Source: Desulfobulbus rhabdoformis (GTDB lineage Bacteria; Desulfobacterota; Desulfobulbia; Desulfobulbales; Desulfobulbaceae). Taken from it: 64,000 nt of DNA. The position numbers and the translations under genes were made by a program. The DNA is taken from the NCBI RefSeq assembly GCF_016919065.1, contig NZ_JAFFQA010000002.1, forward strand, positions 62,001-126,000, written 5' to 3'. This document shows positions 51,827-60,419 of this stretch, in pieces. Positions within the stretch are counted from its first letter, which is position 1; every line of letters starts with the position of its first letter. The notes below the pieces were generated by a model. It saw only the letters and a program-made list of their open reading frames with translations, was not told where the DNA came from and did no database searches.

Positions 51827-53093
51827 GAGTGAAGGTAAAATCATTTCCCTGAAAAAGCGAGAAGAGATTTCTGAGGATCCGTTAACCGAATTGCTTCGCA
51901 CCGGTGCCCGGCAATTGATTGCTCAAGCCGTTGAAGCAGAGCTACATGGTTTTCTTCAGGAATTTGCAACGTGCACAGATGCCAGTGGCCGTCGCCAGGT
52001 AGTTCGCAATGGCTACTTACCAGAACGGAAAATTCAGACCGGTATAGGCTCCGTGAGTGTCAGGGTGCCGAAAGTTCGGGATAAACGGGGGAAAGGCGTC
52101 AAATTTAACTCAGGACTCTTGCCTCCCTATCTTCGAAAAACAAAGAGCATTGAGGAAATGCTGCCTTGGCTTTACCTCAAAGGGATATCTACCGGTGATT
52201 TTCAGGAAGCTCTTCAGGCTCTTCTTGGCAAGGATGCCTCCGGGCTTTCGTCCACTACGATCAGCCGTTGCAAGCGTCTTTGGGAAACAGAGCATGAGCA
52301 GTGGAGCCGACGCAGATTTGAGAACAAGCGCTATGTGTATATCTGGGCCGATGGCGTGTATTTTAATATCCGCAGCGATGATACCAGGCAATGTATCCTT
52401 GTGATTATTGGCGTGACGGAGCAAGGGAGGAAAGAGTTTGTTGCCATCGAAGATGGATACCGGGAATCTGAGCAGAGCTGGACAGAATTACTGGTACGCG
52501 TCAAAGAGCAAGGGCTCATCCACTCCCCTAAGTTGGCTATTGGTGACGGTGCCTTAGGATTCTGGAAATCGTTGCACAAGATTTTCCCACAAACAAAACA
52601 TCAGCGATGTTGGGTACATAAAACAGCTAACGTGCTCAACAAACTGCCTAAAATGGTTCAACCAAAGGTCAAGCAGGCGTTGCACGAAATATGGATGGCG
52701 CCGACAAAAAAGGACGCCTTTGAGGCCTTCGAAACAACCATCCAGGCTTATTCGGGAAAATATCCCAAAGCTATGGAATGCCAGGAGAAGGATAAAGAGC
52801 AATTGCTCGCTTTCTATGATTTCCCAGCACCACATTGGCAACACATTCGGACATCCAATCCGATTGAATCAACCTTTGCCACAGTACGGCTAAGAACAGA
52901 TAAGACCCGGGGCTGTGTTGCCCGCCGAACAATCTTGGCCATGGTCTATAAACTGGGAATGAGTGCAGAAAAAAAGTGGCAAAGGCTACGAGGATTCAAG
53001 CTCCTTGCAGAGATTATCCGGGGCGTCAAGTTCAAGGATGGGGAGCCTGTCACCCCTTTAACAGAAGACGAACTGAACAGGGCTGTCATTTGA
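51825..53093 (+). CDS. IS256-family (mutator-type) transposase
   Basis: A 422-residue transposase (PF00872 type) started at ATG 51825, with AAGGA 7 nt upstream; an ATG at 51765 in the same frame lies in the hairpin arm. The DDE residues fit: Asp176 in WADGVYFNIR, Asp241 in AIGDGALGFW and Glu348 in SNPIESTFATVRLRT, with the CWVHK motif at 262-266 and NKLPK after it. No frameshift or stop is present. It catalyses cut-out or copy-out movement of the element. Its start is probably controlled by the hairpin just upstream. Confidence 0.93.
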   Translation: MSEGKIISLKKREEISEDPLTELLRTGARQLIAQAVEAELHGFLQEFATCTDASGRRQVVRNGYLPERKIQTGIGSVSVRVPKVRDKRGKGVKFNSGLLPPYLRKTKSIEEMLPWLYLKGISTGDFQEALQALLGKDASGLSSTTISRCKRLWETEHEQWSRRRFENKRYVYIWADGVYFNIRSDDTRQCILVIIGVTEQGRKEFVAIEDGYRESEQSWTELLVRVKEQGLIHSPKLAIGDGALGFWKSLHKIFPQTKHQRCWVHKTANVLNKLPKMVQPKVKQALHEIWMAPTKKDAFEAFETTIQAYSGKYPKAMECQEKDKEQLLAFYDFPAPHWQHIRTSNPIESTFATVRLRTDKTRGCVARRTILAMVYKLGMSAEKKWQRLRGFKLLAEIIRGVKFKDGEPVTPLTEDELNRAVI

Positions 53094-53633
53094 GAGCTAT
53101 TCTTAAACACCAGACTTGACCATAACTCATTTATCACCTCTGCATCTGAAAAGTTGCTCGATATTCAGAATGCGTGGAAGGCGTACACCTTGCGCTGGCA
53201 GATTGAGCTCGTCTTCAAAACCTGGAAATCGCTCTGGAAGATCGATAAGGTCAAGAAGGTGAAAAAGCATCGCCTTGAGTGCTATATTTACTCGAAATTA
53301 TTCATCATAGTACTCACCCTGAACTGTTTATGGATAACGCATAACCTCATGCGTGGGCTCTATGGTAAAAATCTCAGCTTCTATAAAGCGTTAAAGACCT
53401 GGATGAGGTCGATTGACCGGTTCAAAGAGGCATTTTTTAACAAAATAGAAGCTGCGACAGATTTTCTGGTTAAATTCCTCAAATTGAGTTGCCAGAAGCA
53501 TTTGCTAGAGAAGAAGAAAAATGGAAACTATTCTCCTGAAATCATTCAAGATATTTTGGTTTTGAGAATCGAAGGTGAGCCAATACCTGGTGTGGCTTAA
53601 TCAGGGCCTCACGGCTTAACCTGACGGCTATGG

Positions 53634-54807
53634 ACCAAACCCCTTGATGCCGTAGCTGGTGTACTCTGCCTGTATCGCATTGATTGCAGTTGATTTGTTG
53701 CCAGCATCATGGAGGGTGAGTGCTACGCCCCAGGCAAACGGTTGGGCTGCACCATTGGTATAACCGACAAGAAGTCCGGTGTCCCAGCTTTGAAATGCCT
53801 GAGAATTGTTCTCTTTGCCACGATCAAACCGGGTGCATCCGATACTTATGGGATTTACAGGCTCGCCGCCATATACAGTGGCTGCTTTTTATGCTGCCCC
53901 CTACATGAAGTATAGCGAAAGCTATTTGCCATAAGTATCGGATGCACCCGATCAAACCCGTAGTTCCCTCCATCAATAAAAAATCCCTGCTGAGAGCTTC
54001 CTATGTGTTTTTGCAGTAATTCTGTATCAAAACGTGAAGCGTCAGCCATGGCAATATGCTGAAATTGGACCGAAGACAAGGAGGGGCCAAGGAGATCGAA
54101 GATATATGCAACCATGTTTGCAGCATAGAGCTGAAATTCTGGAGACATGCCCCCTGAGGTGTCCAGGTAGAAATCGAGAGGGATGGTGGAGTAGTAGACG
54201 GTTCCGCCTCCTAGGCTGTAGTAAAAATCAACGACCTCGGAACTGGTGTCCCGGGTGAGGACGATAACGGAGCCAGCTGGTAGAGTGCTGGCTACTGCGT
54301 ACCCATGGTTGGACGAGTATACGCCATCCAGTGTGCTGTCATCGATGGTTCCTCCCGGTCCGCTGATGAGCGTCCCTATTGCACCAGGTCCCAGGTCAAT
54401 GGACGAAGATGTACTGCGCACAAAAGTGATTGAGTTTGCCCCTGGTGGAATGACGGTGGCTGCATCAGTAACATAACGATCGTGAAAGAGCAGGGTGCCG
54501 CCGCTCTGTATATAACTGTCGATGCTTGCCAGGTTGTCAGTGAGTGCCAAGGCATAGTTGTCATTGCTGGGGTTAAGAATCCAGAGGGCTTTAATCCCGT
54601 TCAGGCTAGCCGCGCTTAGGTCGTTGAGAAGGATAGGTGTGAGCCTGCCAGGGTGATGGCTGTGGCTGCATTGGTATTTGCGGGGTATTCGAGATTGTAA
54701 TAGCCGATGGATTCCGCTTGTGCTGTCCCCGTAGCGACAATGGTGGCAAGACTTGCGGCTTGTAATGCTTGGGAGAATTTTCCTTTCGTTTGTACCGATT
54801 TTTTCAT
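53634..54807 (-). pseudogene. secreted surface protein gene, broken three times
   Basis: The minus strand reads from ATG 54807 a signal peptide (MKKSVQTKGKFSQALQAASL with ATGTAQA at the end) and SIGYYNLEYPANTNAATAI. A frameshift near 54640 moves to PILLNDLSAASLNGIKALWI and SIDSYIQSGGTLLFHDRYV, continuing to FFIDGGNYGFD. There a 119-bp MITE (53831-53949) cuts the frame; beyond it the original frame resumes as RGKENNSQAFQSWDTGLLVG and NAIQAEYTSYGIKGFGP before the IS4-type element truncates it at 53634. The order suggests an exported protein, perhaps an adhesin or autotransporter relative; I do not recognise the family. Confidence 0.7.
53831..53949. mobile_element. MITE-like 119-bp element with 21-bp terminal inverted repeats
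   Basis: The first 21 bp (53831-53851, GGGTGCATCCGATAC...) and the last 21 bp (53929-53949) are perfect inverted copies. GATCAAACC flanks it at 53822-53830 and 53950-53958, a 9-bp target duplication. It codes for no transposase. It interrupts the reading frame of the secreted-protein pseudogene, and cutting it out restores the frame. Confidence 0.85.
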
Positions 54808-55108
54808 GAATCTCTCTTTTTTTTGGTTGGGTCTGGGAGGGTGAAATGTTCTTTGTTATGCCACAACGTGGCCAAAAGATTTTTTCCGAAATCAGCTAGA
54901 GTACTTGATTTCCCAAGATGATTTGGGGGGGGGAATCAATGCGTTTATCAATTGTGTGGAATTTTTATCATCTCCGTCAAGGACTAAAAAAATAGGCTCA
55001 GAGGGAAAAGGAAGATTTGGACGCTACATGAGGGAGATGTGGTTCAGGAATATTTTGTTGTGGAATTTCAACCAACAGGGGCAGGGAGGAAGGAGGCAGG
55101 AATAAAAA

Positions 55109-55143
55109 AAAGCCTGTTAACCTTCAAGAGGCTAACAGGCTTT
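55109..55143 (-). terminator. intrinsic terminator of the tRNA-Lys/tRNA-Glu unit
   Basis: AAAGCCTGTTA (55109-55119) and TAACAGGCTTT (55133-55143) pair perfectly; on the minus strand the hairpin is followed by a TTTTTTT run. It sits 7 bp after the tRNA-Glu CCA end. Confidence 0.88.
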
Positions 55144-55149
55144 CATATA

Positions 55150-55227
55150 TGGCGTCCCCAACCGGATTTGAACCGGTGTTGCCGGCGTGAAAGGCCGGTG
55201 TCCTGGACCTGACTAGACGATGGGGAC
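55150..55227 (-). tRNA. tRNA-Glu (anticodon TTC)
   Basis: The minus strand folds as a cloverleaf: acceptor arm GTCCCCA with TGGGGAC, anticodon loop CTTTCAC between CCGGC/GCCGG stems, T-arm CCGGTTCAAATCCGG, and an encoded CCA end. Its 3' part is the attachment site of the island to its left, and the fragment at 48593-48640 is the other copy. It is transcribed together with tRNA-Lys 14 bp upstream. Confidence 0.95.
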
Positions 55228-55241
55228 AGGTCTTGTAATCG

Positions 55242-55317
55242 TGGTGGGTCGTGCGCGGCTCGAACGCGCGACTCTCTGCTTAAAAGGCAGATACTCTACC
55301 GGCTGAGTTAACGACCC
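55242..55317 (-). tRNA. tRNA-Lys (anticodon TTT)
   Basis: A 76-nt cloverleaf on the minus strand: acceptor GGGTCGT with ACGACCC, anticodon loop CTTTTAA between CTGC-type stems (ATCTGC/GCAGAG), T-arm GCGCGTTCGAGCCGCGC, and an encoded CCA. First gene of the two-tRNA transcript. Confidence 0.95.
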
Positions 55318-55335
55318 CCGTGATTTGGAGAGGCC

Positions 55336-55364
55336 TATTTACCATGTTCTCTGAAAGGTGTCAA
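55336..55364 (-). promoter_or_regulatory. promoter of the tRNA-Lys/tRNA-Glu unit
   Basis: On the minus strand a perfect TTGACA (55359-55364) is followed after 17 bp by TAAATA (55336-55341), about 19 bp before the tRNA-Lys 5' end. This is a good sigma-70 type match in the right place. The rest of the gap up to the rdgC-like gene (55365-55656) holds nothing I can name. Confidence 0.65.
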
Positions 55365-55656
55365 TTTAAAAGTTGAGTTGGATACAGTTTTTTTGATTTT
55401 TTGAGCGGTAGGGAGCGTTATTTTACTGAATTCTTTGTGGTCACTAGGCCGTATTGCTTGTACAATTCATATATCTTGCGCCTGGGAAAGCCAGGCAGTT
55501 CATCAATACAGGGAACCTTGAATAATTGCTTTTTCTACCAATCTCCCGGAGTCTAACGCTTACCTCGTAATTCTCGAAGTCTTCGCTTAGCTGACCTTGA
55601 TTGAAAAATCTAATTCTTCAAGACACCCTACAGACATTAATCTTTTTAGGAAAATT

Positions 55657-56262
55657 ATGGGGTTATTATCGGGTTCCGCATCGTTGACACGATTTCAGGT
55701 TACAGGTGAGCTTCCGGAGTCGTTCTGGGAATTTGCTGCACAGCGTGTTGCGGCATTAAGTTTTAAGGATATCGACGACACCATGGACGAATATTCAATC
55801 GGGTGGGTGTCTGTGGCCGACATGTTTGACAGCTCTTTTGCCTACAGCTCCTATGCAGCAGGTGATTACATCACCTTGACCATGCGGGTTGATGAGCGCA
55901 AAGTGGCTCCGGCTGTGCTGAAAAAGTATGTGATGAAGGAAGAAGAGCGGATCAAGCGTGAAAAGGAGTTACCGAAGCTGAGTCGCGCTGTACGCCTGGA
56001 AATCAAAGAGCGTATTCGTGCCGAGCTTGTTCGTAAATCTCCACCTGTTCCCACAACCTACGATCTCTGCTGGAATCTGGCAGACAATACCTTGCTTTTT
56101 TTTTCCACCAGCAAAAAGGCCATGGCCCTGTTGGAAGATCTCTTTAAAGAAACCTTTAATCTCTCTCTTATTTTACAGATTCCCTGGTTGATTGGTTTGC
56201 AGATGGTCGATGGGGAGGCCGCGGAAAAATATGAGGAGATGCGTCCTGCCGTTTTACTCTGA
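55657..56262 (+). CDS. rdgC: short RdgC-like recombination-associated protein
   Basis: About 201 residues from ATG 55657 (MGLLSGSASLTRF), with AGGA 6 nt upstream; an ATG at 55597 would add 20 residues. The N-terminal RdgC pattern is clear: SGSASLTRFQVTGELPESFW, FKDIDDTMDEYSIGWVSV, YITLTMRVDERKVAPAVLKK. RdgC of E. coli has about 300 residues and forms a ring on DNA that controls RecA; the short form lacks much of the C-terminal half and is seen in deltaproteobacteria. It is encoded just upstream of a TPR protein and a second small conserved protein. Confidence 0.82.
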   Translation: MGLLSGSASLTRFQVTGELPESFWEFAAQRVAALSFKDIDDTMDEYSIGWVSVADMFDSSFAYSSYAAGDYITLTMRVDERKVAPAVLKKYVMKEEERIKREKELPKLSRAVRLEIKERIRAELVRKSPPVPTTYDLCWNLADNTLLFFSTSKKAMALLEDLFKETFNLSLILQIPWLIGLQMVDGEAAEKYEEMRPAVLL

Positions 56263-56388
56263 TTTAAATTCTAGAACGTGCACCTGCATCTGGCGGTGTC
56301 GTTGCAGACAATGATAAAGTGCTGTGCGGTGCTGAGCCACTGTCACGGATTCGGGTACCTGACATACTGATTGTATGATGGAGGTAAT

Positions 56389-58329
56389 ATGAACAGTTCT
56401 TTGCTTGCAGTTCTGGGGGGTGTTGTTGTCCTTGTAATCGTTCTGGTTTTTGTGCTGGTTTTAAAAAAGAAATCTGGGCAGACGTTACCGGAGGTGCAGC
56501 CGGAGAGCGAACAAAAAAGTTCTGAGGAAGCGGTAGAGTCGATTCCCCAAGAAGAGGTTTCAGAGCATATCAGCCGGGAAGCGGTGAAGGAAGAGGCTGA
56601 GCCTGATGCTGTTGTTCAGGAGGCGGATACCACTGAACAGGTTGGAGTGGATGAAGCAGTCTCAGAGTCGATTGTTGCCAAGTCTGAGCAGGAGATTTCC
56701 CCTGTGGTTGAAGAACCGGCTGCTGAACCGGTACCTGTAGAAGAGGAAGTCGCTCTTGATGTTGAACCGGAAAAAGCTCAGGCTGAACCCATTGAAGTAG
56801 AGGCACCAGAGCCGCCTGCAACAGATTCAGAAGCGGTCGCTGTGGCTGTCGAAGAAGAGCCGGAAGAGGCCAGGGCTGAAGAAGAGTTGGTTATAGAGCC
56901 TTCTCTTGAGGGAGAAGGAGAGGTTACGGCATCCGCTGCTGTCGAGGCGGCCGTCGCAATTGAGGAGCAGGAGGCAGCTGCTGCTGAAGCGGTTGTTGAA
57001 CCAGAAGAAGAACTCCCAAAAACAGAGGATCTAACCGCTCAGCTCGAGGCACAGCTTGAAGAGGAGCCCTCCGGAAAATCGGCAGACACTGAGATGATGC
57101 TGGTTCGTTTGAGCATGGAGGAGTATGCTGAGCGCCTCAATAATCTGGAAAAAAAGCAGCGTGCCGAGCTTGCCGAAGCCATTGCTGCCAACGATGAACA
57201 ACGTCGGGATCAGCTCCAGCGGGAGCTGGTGGTGATGAACGATCGCCTGGCATTGATTGCCGATACCTATGCGGAGGAGATGGCCCGGTATCAGCAGGTT
57301 TTGGATGCCTTGGTCCTCCTGCAAGCCGATGATACGAGCCCCGAGCTGGCGGAAGCCATTGAAGAACTCCAAACCGGTACAACGGAGGCAGCGGCGCAGT
57401 ATCTTGAAACGCTGAGCCAGAAGGAACATGCTACACATGGACAGGCTGCCTTTTTAGGTGGTCAGCTAGCCGAAAGTCGAGTTGACCTGAACAAGGCCAT
57501 GGCGCTATATCGCCAGGCTGTATCGCAAGAACAGGATAACCCGGAATTCTTGCGGGCAGCAGGACTCATGGCCCGGAGCCAGTACCGGTATAAAGAGGCA
57601 CTGCCTTGGCTTGAGCGCTATTGTCAGCTGCTGAAGGCGGACGAACAGGTCGAGCCGACGACCGTGGCCCTCGCCCAGCGGGAGGTGGCCTATACCTTTG
57701 TATTAAGCGGCAACTACCAGAAGGCAGGCCCATTATATAAGGAGTCCATGACCGTTCTGGCGCAACAACTGGGGCAGGATCATCCGGAGATGGCACTGAG
57801 CTGGCAACAGATCGGTGAGTTTCAGGAGACCATGGGCGAGTATGATAAGGCTGTCTCTCTTTATAAGAAAGCCTTGGCTATTTTAGAGAAGAAACGTGGT
57901 TCCGAACACCCGGCGTTGGCTGGAATTCTTCGCAAGCTGGCCGCCCTCTGTGTTGAGTTGGAGCTTGAGCCTGAGGCCGTTCCTTTGTATGAACAGTTGG
58001 TTCGTATTCAGGAGAAGGCCCTGCGACCGACCCATCCGCAGCTGGTGATCAGCCTCAACGCCCTGGCTGAGGCCTATCGGCTGCAGGGGCGTTACGCCGA
58101 GGCCGAGACCTGCTACGTGAAAACGCTGGCGATCAACGAAGAGTTGCACGGAAAAGAGCACCCCAGTGTTGCTGCCATCTTACAGGAACTGGCCAAGCTC
58201 TGTACAAGTCAGAAAAAAACAGACGAGGCGCAGGCCTACCAGGATCGGGCATCGGCTATTTTTCAAAAGACCGTTGAGGCTATGGAAAAACAGGAAGGTA
58301 AAGAGGAAGCACTGACACTCGAGTTGTAG
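56389..58329 (+). CDS. membrane-anchored TPR protein with acidic linker
   Basis: A 646-residue protein started at ATG 56389 (GGAGG 5 nt upstream). A single N-terminal TM helix (LLAVLGGVVVLVIVLVFVLV) is followed by residues 35-235 rich in Glu, Ala and Val, a likely extended spacer. Residues 250-310 are probably coiled coil. Residues 370-640 hold kinesin-light-chain-type TPRs (AVSLYKKALAILEKKRGSEH, AETCYVKTLAINEELHGKEH). It probably scaffolds partners on the cytoplasmic side of the inner membrane. The product lies between rdgC-like and a small conserved gene; its role is unknown. Confidence 0.8.
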   Translation: MNSSLLAVLGGVVVLVIVLVFVLVLKKKSGQTLPEVQPESEQKSSEEAVESIPQEEVSEHISREAVKEEAEPDAVVQEADTTEQVGVDEAVSESIVAKSEQEISPVVEEPAAEPVPVEEEVALDVEPEKAQAEPIEVEAPEPPATDSEAVAVAVEEEPEEARAEEELVIEPSLEGEGEVTASAAVEAAVAIEEQEAAAAEAVVEPEEELPKTEDLTAQLEAQLEEEPSGKSADTEMMLVRLSMEEYAERLNNLEKKQRAELAEAIAANDEQRRDQLQRELVVMNDRLALIADTYAEEMARYQQVLDALVLLQADDTSPELAEAIEELQTGTTEAAAQYLETLSQKEHATHGQAAFLGGQLAESRVDLNKAMALYRQAVSQEQDNPEFLRAAGLMARSQYRYKEALPWLERYCQLLKADEQVEPTTVALAQREVAYTFVLSGNYQKAGPLYKESMTVLAQQLGQDHPEMALSWQQIGEFQETMGEYDKAVSLYKKALAILEKKRGSEHPALAGILRKLAALCVELELEPEAVPLYEQLVRIQEKALRPTHPQLVISLNALAEAYRLQGRYAEAETCYVKTLAINEELHGKEHPSVAAILQELAKLCTSQKKTDEAQAYQDRASAIFQKTVEAMEKQEGKEEALTLEL

Positions 58330-58413
58330 TAAAGGATTTTTGCGCAAATGGCGTATTCGTGTTATTCAGAGCACCCAAGAAGGTGGCTGTCAGCCCAGAG
58401 GTATGTTTAATTT

Positions 58414-58956
58414 ATGGATCTTGTTGATCTTATTCAGGAAAAGAGATTTCTAGGTCAGGAATTCCTGGCCTGGCTGTGGTTTAAGTCGGAGGAGCGCGGC
58501 GGGAGTGTGGATGTTCCCGGTCGGGGCGATGTGCTTGTTATTTTTGAAAAGCACATGCTGCTTGAGTATGGCGAAGGAGAAGCCAGTGAAAAGGTTATCT
58601 GCCGCGGTCTGCAGACAGAATTGCGCGAGGCACGCGCCGGGCTTGGCCTGGCCAAAAAGCCGGAGCAGGCTCGTATCCGCCTGGGATATGGTGAATACGA
58701 GTTTGGGGTGACTTTATCTGCCGCCATATTTGAGTTTCGTAATATCCGCCTGCCCAAGACTGTGGACTCTGCCGATGAAGGCAAGGATGCCGAAAGTACA
58801 GAGGGGCGCATCTTAGAGCGAATCGCACTGTTTGAGCAACTCACCGGGTTGATTGGTGATCTTTTTCGCATGTTTATCAAAATCAGGGCCTCAAATCTTT
58901 GGAATGAGGAACTTGTTAAAATTCGCGCCTGGATAGAATCAGGCACCCACCAGTGA
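58414..58956 (+). CDS. small conserved protein of unknown function
   Basis: A 180-residue soluble protein that begins MDLVDLIQEKRFLGQEFLAW and LWFKSEERGG. I recall similar proteins encoded beside short rdgC genes in deltaproteobacteria, but I know no function. The middle (LVIFEKHMLLEYGEGEASE, KPEQARIRLGYGEYEFGVTL) looks beta-rich and the end is helical. No catalytic motif is apparent. It precedes gatB by 24 bp and may be cotranscribed with it. Confidence 0.6.
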   Translation: MDLVDLIQEKRFLGQEFLAWLWFKSEERGGSVDVPGRGDVLVIFEKHMLLEYGEGEASEKVICRGLQTELREARAGLGLAKKPEQARIRLGYGEYEFGVTLSAAIFEFRNIRLPKTVDSADEGKDAESTEGRILERIALFEQLTGLIGDLFRMFIKIRASNLWNEELVKIRAWIESGTHQ

Positions 58957-58980
58957 TACTATTTTAACCGCATATAGACT

Positions 58981-60408
58981 ATGGAATTTGAAACCGTGAT
59001 CGGGCTGGAAATCCATGCCCAGATGAAGACCAAAAGTAAAATTTTCTGCGGCTGTTCCACCGAATTCGGCGCACCGCCCAACACGCATACCTGCCCGGTT
59101 TGTCTGGGAATGCCCGGATCTCTCCCAGTGCTCAACCGGCAGGTGGTGGAGTCGGCAATTAAACTTGGCCTGGCCACGGAATCGACCATCAATCAGGAAA
59201 ACCGGTTTGCCCGGAAAAATTATTTTTACCCGGATCTCCCCAAGGGGTACCAGATCTCCCAGTTTGAGCTGCCTATTTGCGAGCACGGCCGTCTGGAAAT
59301 CGAGGTTGAGGGGCAGGATCCCAAGGTCATTGGTATTACTCGCATTCATATGGAAGAAGACGCGGGCAAGCTGGTGCATGATGATCGCGACCCCTACAGT
59401 TACGTGGATCTGAACCGGACCGGGACCCCCTTGCTGGAGATTGTCAGCGAGCCGGATATGCGCTCACCCGAGGAGGCTGCGGCTTACCTGAAAAAACTGC
59501 ACGCCATTGTCCGCTATCTGGACATCTGCGATGGCAACATGCAGGAAGGCAGTTTTCGTTGCGATGCCAACATCTCGCTGCGCCCGGTCGGCCAGAAAGA
59601 ATTTGGTACCCGTACCGAACTCAAAAACATGAACTCCTTTCGTAACGTCCAGCTGGCTCTGGAGTACGAGGTGCGCCGTCAGCGCGACCTGCTTTTGGAA
59701 GGTGGCCAGGTGATTCAGCAGACCCTGCTCTGGGATGCGGATAAGGGGCGGACCGAGTCCATGCGTGGTAAGGAGGAGGCCCATGATTACCGCTACTTCC
59801 CGGATCCGGATTTGATTCCGGTGCAGGTCGATGATGCCTGGATTGAACGGGTGCACGCGGTCCTGCCGGAGTTACCTGATAAACGATGCATGCGTTTTGT
59901 TCGCGATTTTGAACTCAGTGAGTACGATGCCGCCATTCTCACCGGATCGCGCGAGTTGGCAGATTATTTTGAGACCGCCTATCGTGCCTGTGGCAATGCC
60001 AAGAAACTGGCCAACTTTATCGGCACCGAACTGCTGCGTGACTACGGAGCCGAGCAGATCGGCCAGTGCCCGGTGAAGCCCGAGGAGCTGGCAACCCTTC
60101 TGGTGATGATTGACGAAGGGAAAATCTCCGGGAAAATCGCCAAGACCGTTTTTGCCGAGATGCTTGAAACCGGCAAAGATCCCAAGTCCATTGTCAAAGA
60201 TAAAGGCTTGGTGCAGATGAGTGATGAGGGCGAGTTGACCGCCTTTGTCCAGGAAATCATTGACGCCAATCCGGATCAGGTGCAGCAGTTCCGTGAAGGC
60301 AAGACCAAGGTTATAGGCTTTTTTGTTGGTCAGTTGATGCGTAAGACCAAGGGGCAGGCCAACCCGCAGATGGCCAATGAGCTCTTTCAAAAGGCGCTTT
60401 CTGAGTAA
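58981..60408 (+). CDS. gatB: Asp-tRNA(Asn)/Glu-tRNA(Gln) amidotransferase subunit B
   Basis: A full-length 475-residue GatB. The N-terminal cradle domain shows [37 protein letters not shown] (zinc cysteines), [17 protein letters not shown] and [15 protein letters not shown] ([17 protein letters not shown]), and the C-terminal helical and YqeY-like domain ends [14 protein letters not shown]. With GatA and GatC it converts misacylated Glu-tRNA(Gln) or Asp-tRNA(Asn) to the amide form. gatA and gatC are not in this window. Housekeeping and normal in length. Confidence 0.96.
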   Translation: MEFETVIGLEIHAQMKTKSKIFCGCSTEFGAPPNTHTCPVCLGMPGSLPVLNRQVVESAIKLGLATESTINQENRFARKNYFYPDLPKGYQISQFELPICEHGRLEIEVEGQDPKVIGITRIHMEEDAGKLVHDDRDPYSYVDLNRTGTPLLEIVSEPDMRSPEEAAAYLKKLHAIVRYLDICDGNMQEGSFRCDANISLRPVGQKEFGTRTELKNMNSFRNVQLALEYEVRRQRDLLLEGGQVIQQTLLWDADKGRTESMRGKEEAHDYRYFPDPDLIPVQVDDAWIERVHAVLPELPDKRCMRFVRDFELSEYDAAILTGSRELADYFETAYRACGNAKKLANFIGTELLRDYGAEQIGQCPVKPEELATLLVMIDEGKISGKIAKTVFAEMLETGKDPKSIVKDKGLVQMSDEGELTAFVQEIIDANPDQVQQFREGKTKVIGFFVGQLMRKTKGQANPQMANELFQKALSE

Positions 60409-60419
60409 CCCCTTGGCTC

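Larger units (their letters stand above)
51721..53128 (+). mobile_element. IS256-family insertion sequence (1408 bp) with 9-bp target duplication
   Basis: The element starts GAGTTATGCTCGAAAG and ends with the imperfect complement CTTGACCATAACTC. Both ends carry TGGTGTTT a few bases further in (as AAACACCA on the right). It is flanked by ATTTATCAC at 51712-51720 and 53129-53137, a 9-bp direct repeat of the size IS256-type elements make. It holds one intact transposase gene, so it may be active. It sits in the IS4-type transposase gene. Confidence 0.9.
50753..53600 (+). pseudogene. IS4-family transposase, interrupted
   Basis: The open frame runs from a stop at 50752 through NEYQLIEESIRKQLSCFF, KFVQRSGQLGGFTFLCLLAF and YLLPERVYQERIRKAHL to the insertion point after NLFIT (51720), then continues at 53129 with FITSASEKLLDIQNAWKAY. 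Removing the IS256 copy and one target repeat restores the frame exactly. The downstream half has YTLRWQIELVFKTWK, a perfect Y(2)R(3)E(6)K signature of IS4 transposases. No ATG precedes residue MGGFTFL (50903), so the N-terminus is unsure. The enzyme is inactive as it stands. Confidence 0.85.
50560..53633 (+). mobile_element. IS4-type insertion sequence, split by an IS256-type element
   Basis: Terminal inverted repeats begin CCATAGCCGTCAGG at 50560 and end with the complement (CCTGACGGCTATGG) at 53633, about 19 bp with one mismatch. Without the nested insertion it would be about 1.65 kb. I see no convincing target duplication next to the two ends. The right end lies in a secreted-protein gene, which it truncates. 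Confidence 0.75.
48593..55150. mobile_element. tRNA-Glu-associated genomic island remnant (6.6 kb)
   Basis: The interval is bounded by direct copies of the tRNA-Glu 3' end, each with its own terminator outside it. Inside are a GFA-domain gene, a stand-alone alarmone synthetase gene, an IS4-type element with a nested IS256-type element, and a broken secreted-protein gene with a MITE. The left part is visibly more AT-rich than the flanking chromosome. No integrase gene or remnant is recognisable, so the element is probably no longer mobile by itself. Confidence 0.65.

Noticed and set aside
54905..55105. 66-codon plus-strand frame between the pseudogene and the tRNA terminator
   Set aside because: No ribosome site, low-complexity product, and it ends in the A-rich run that serves the minus-strand terminator.
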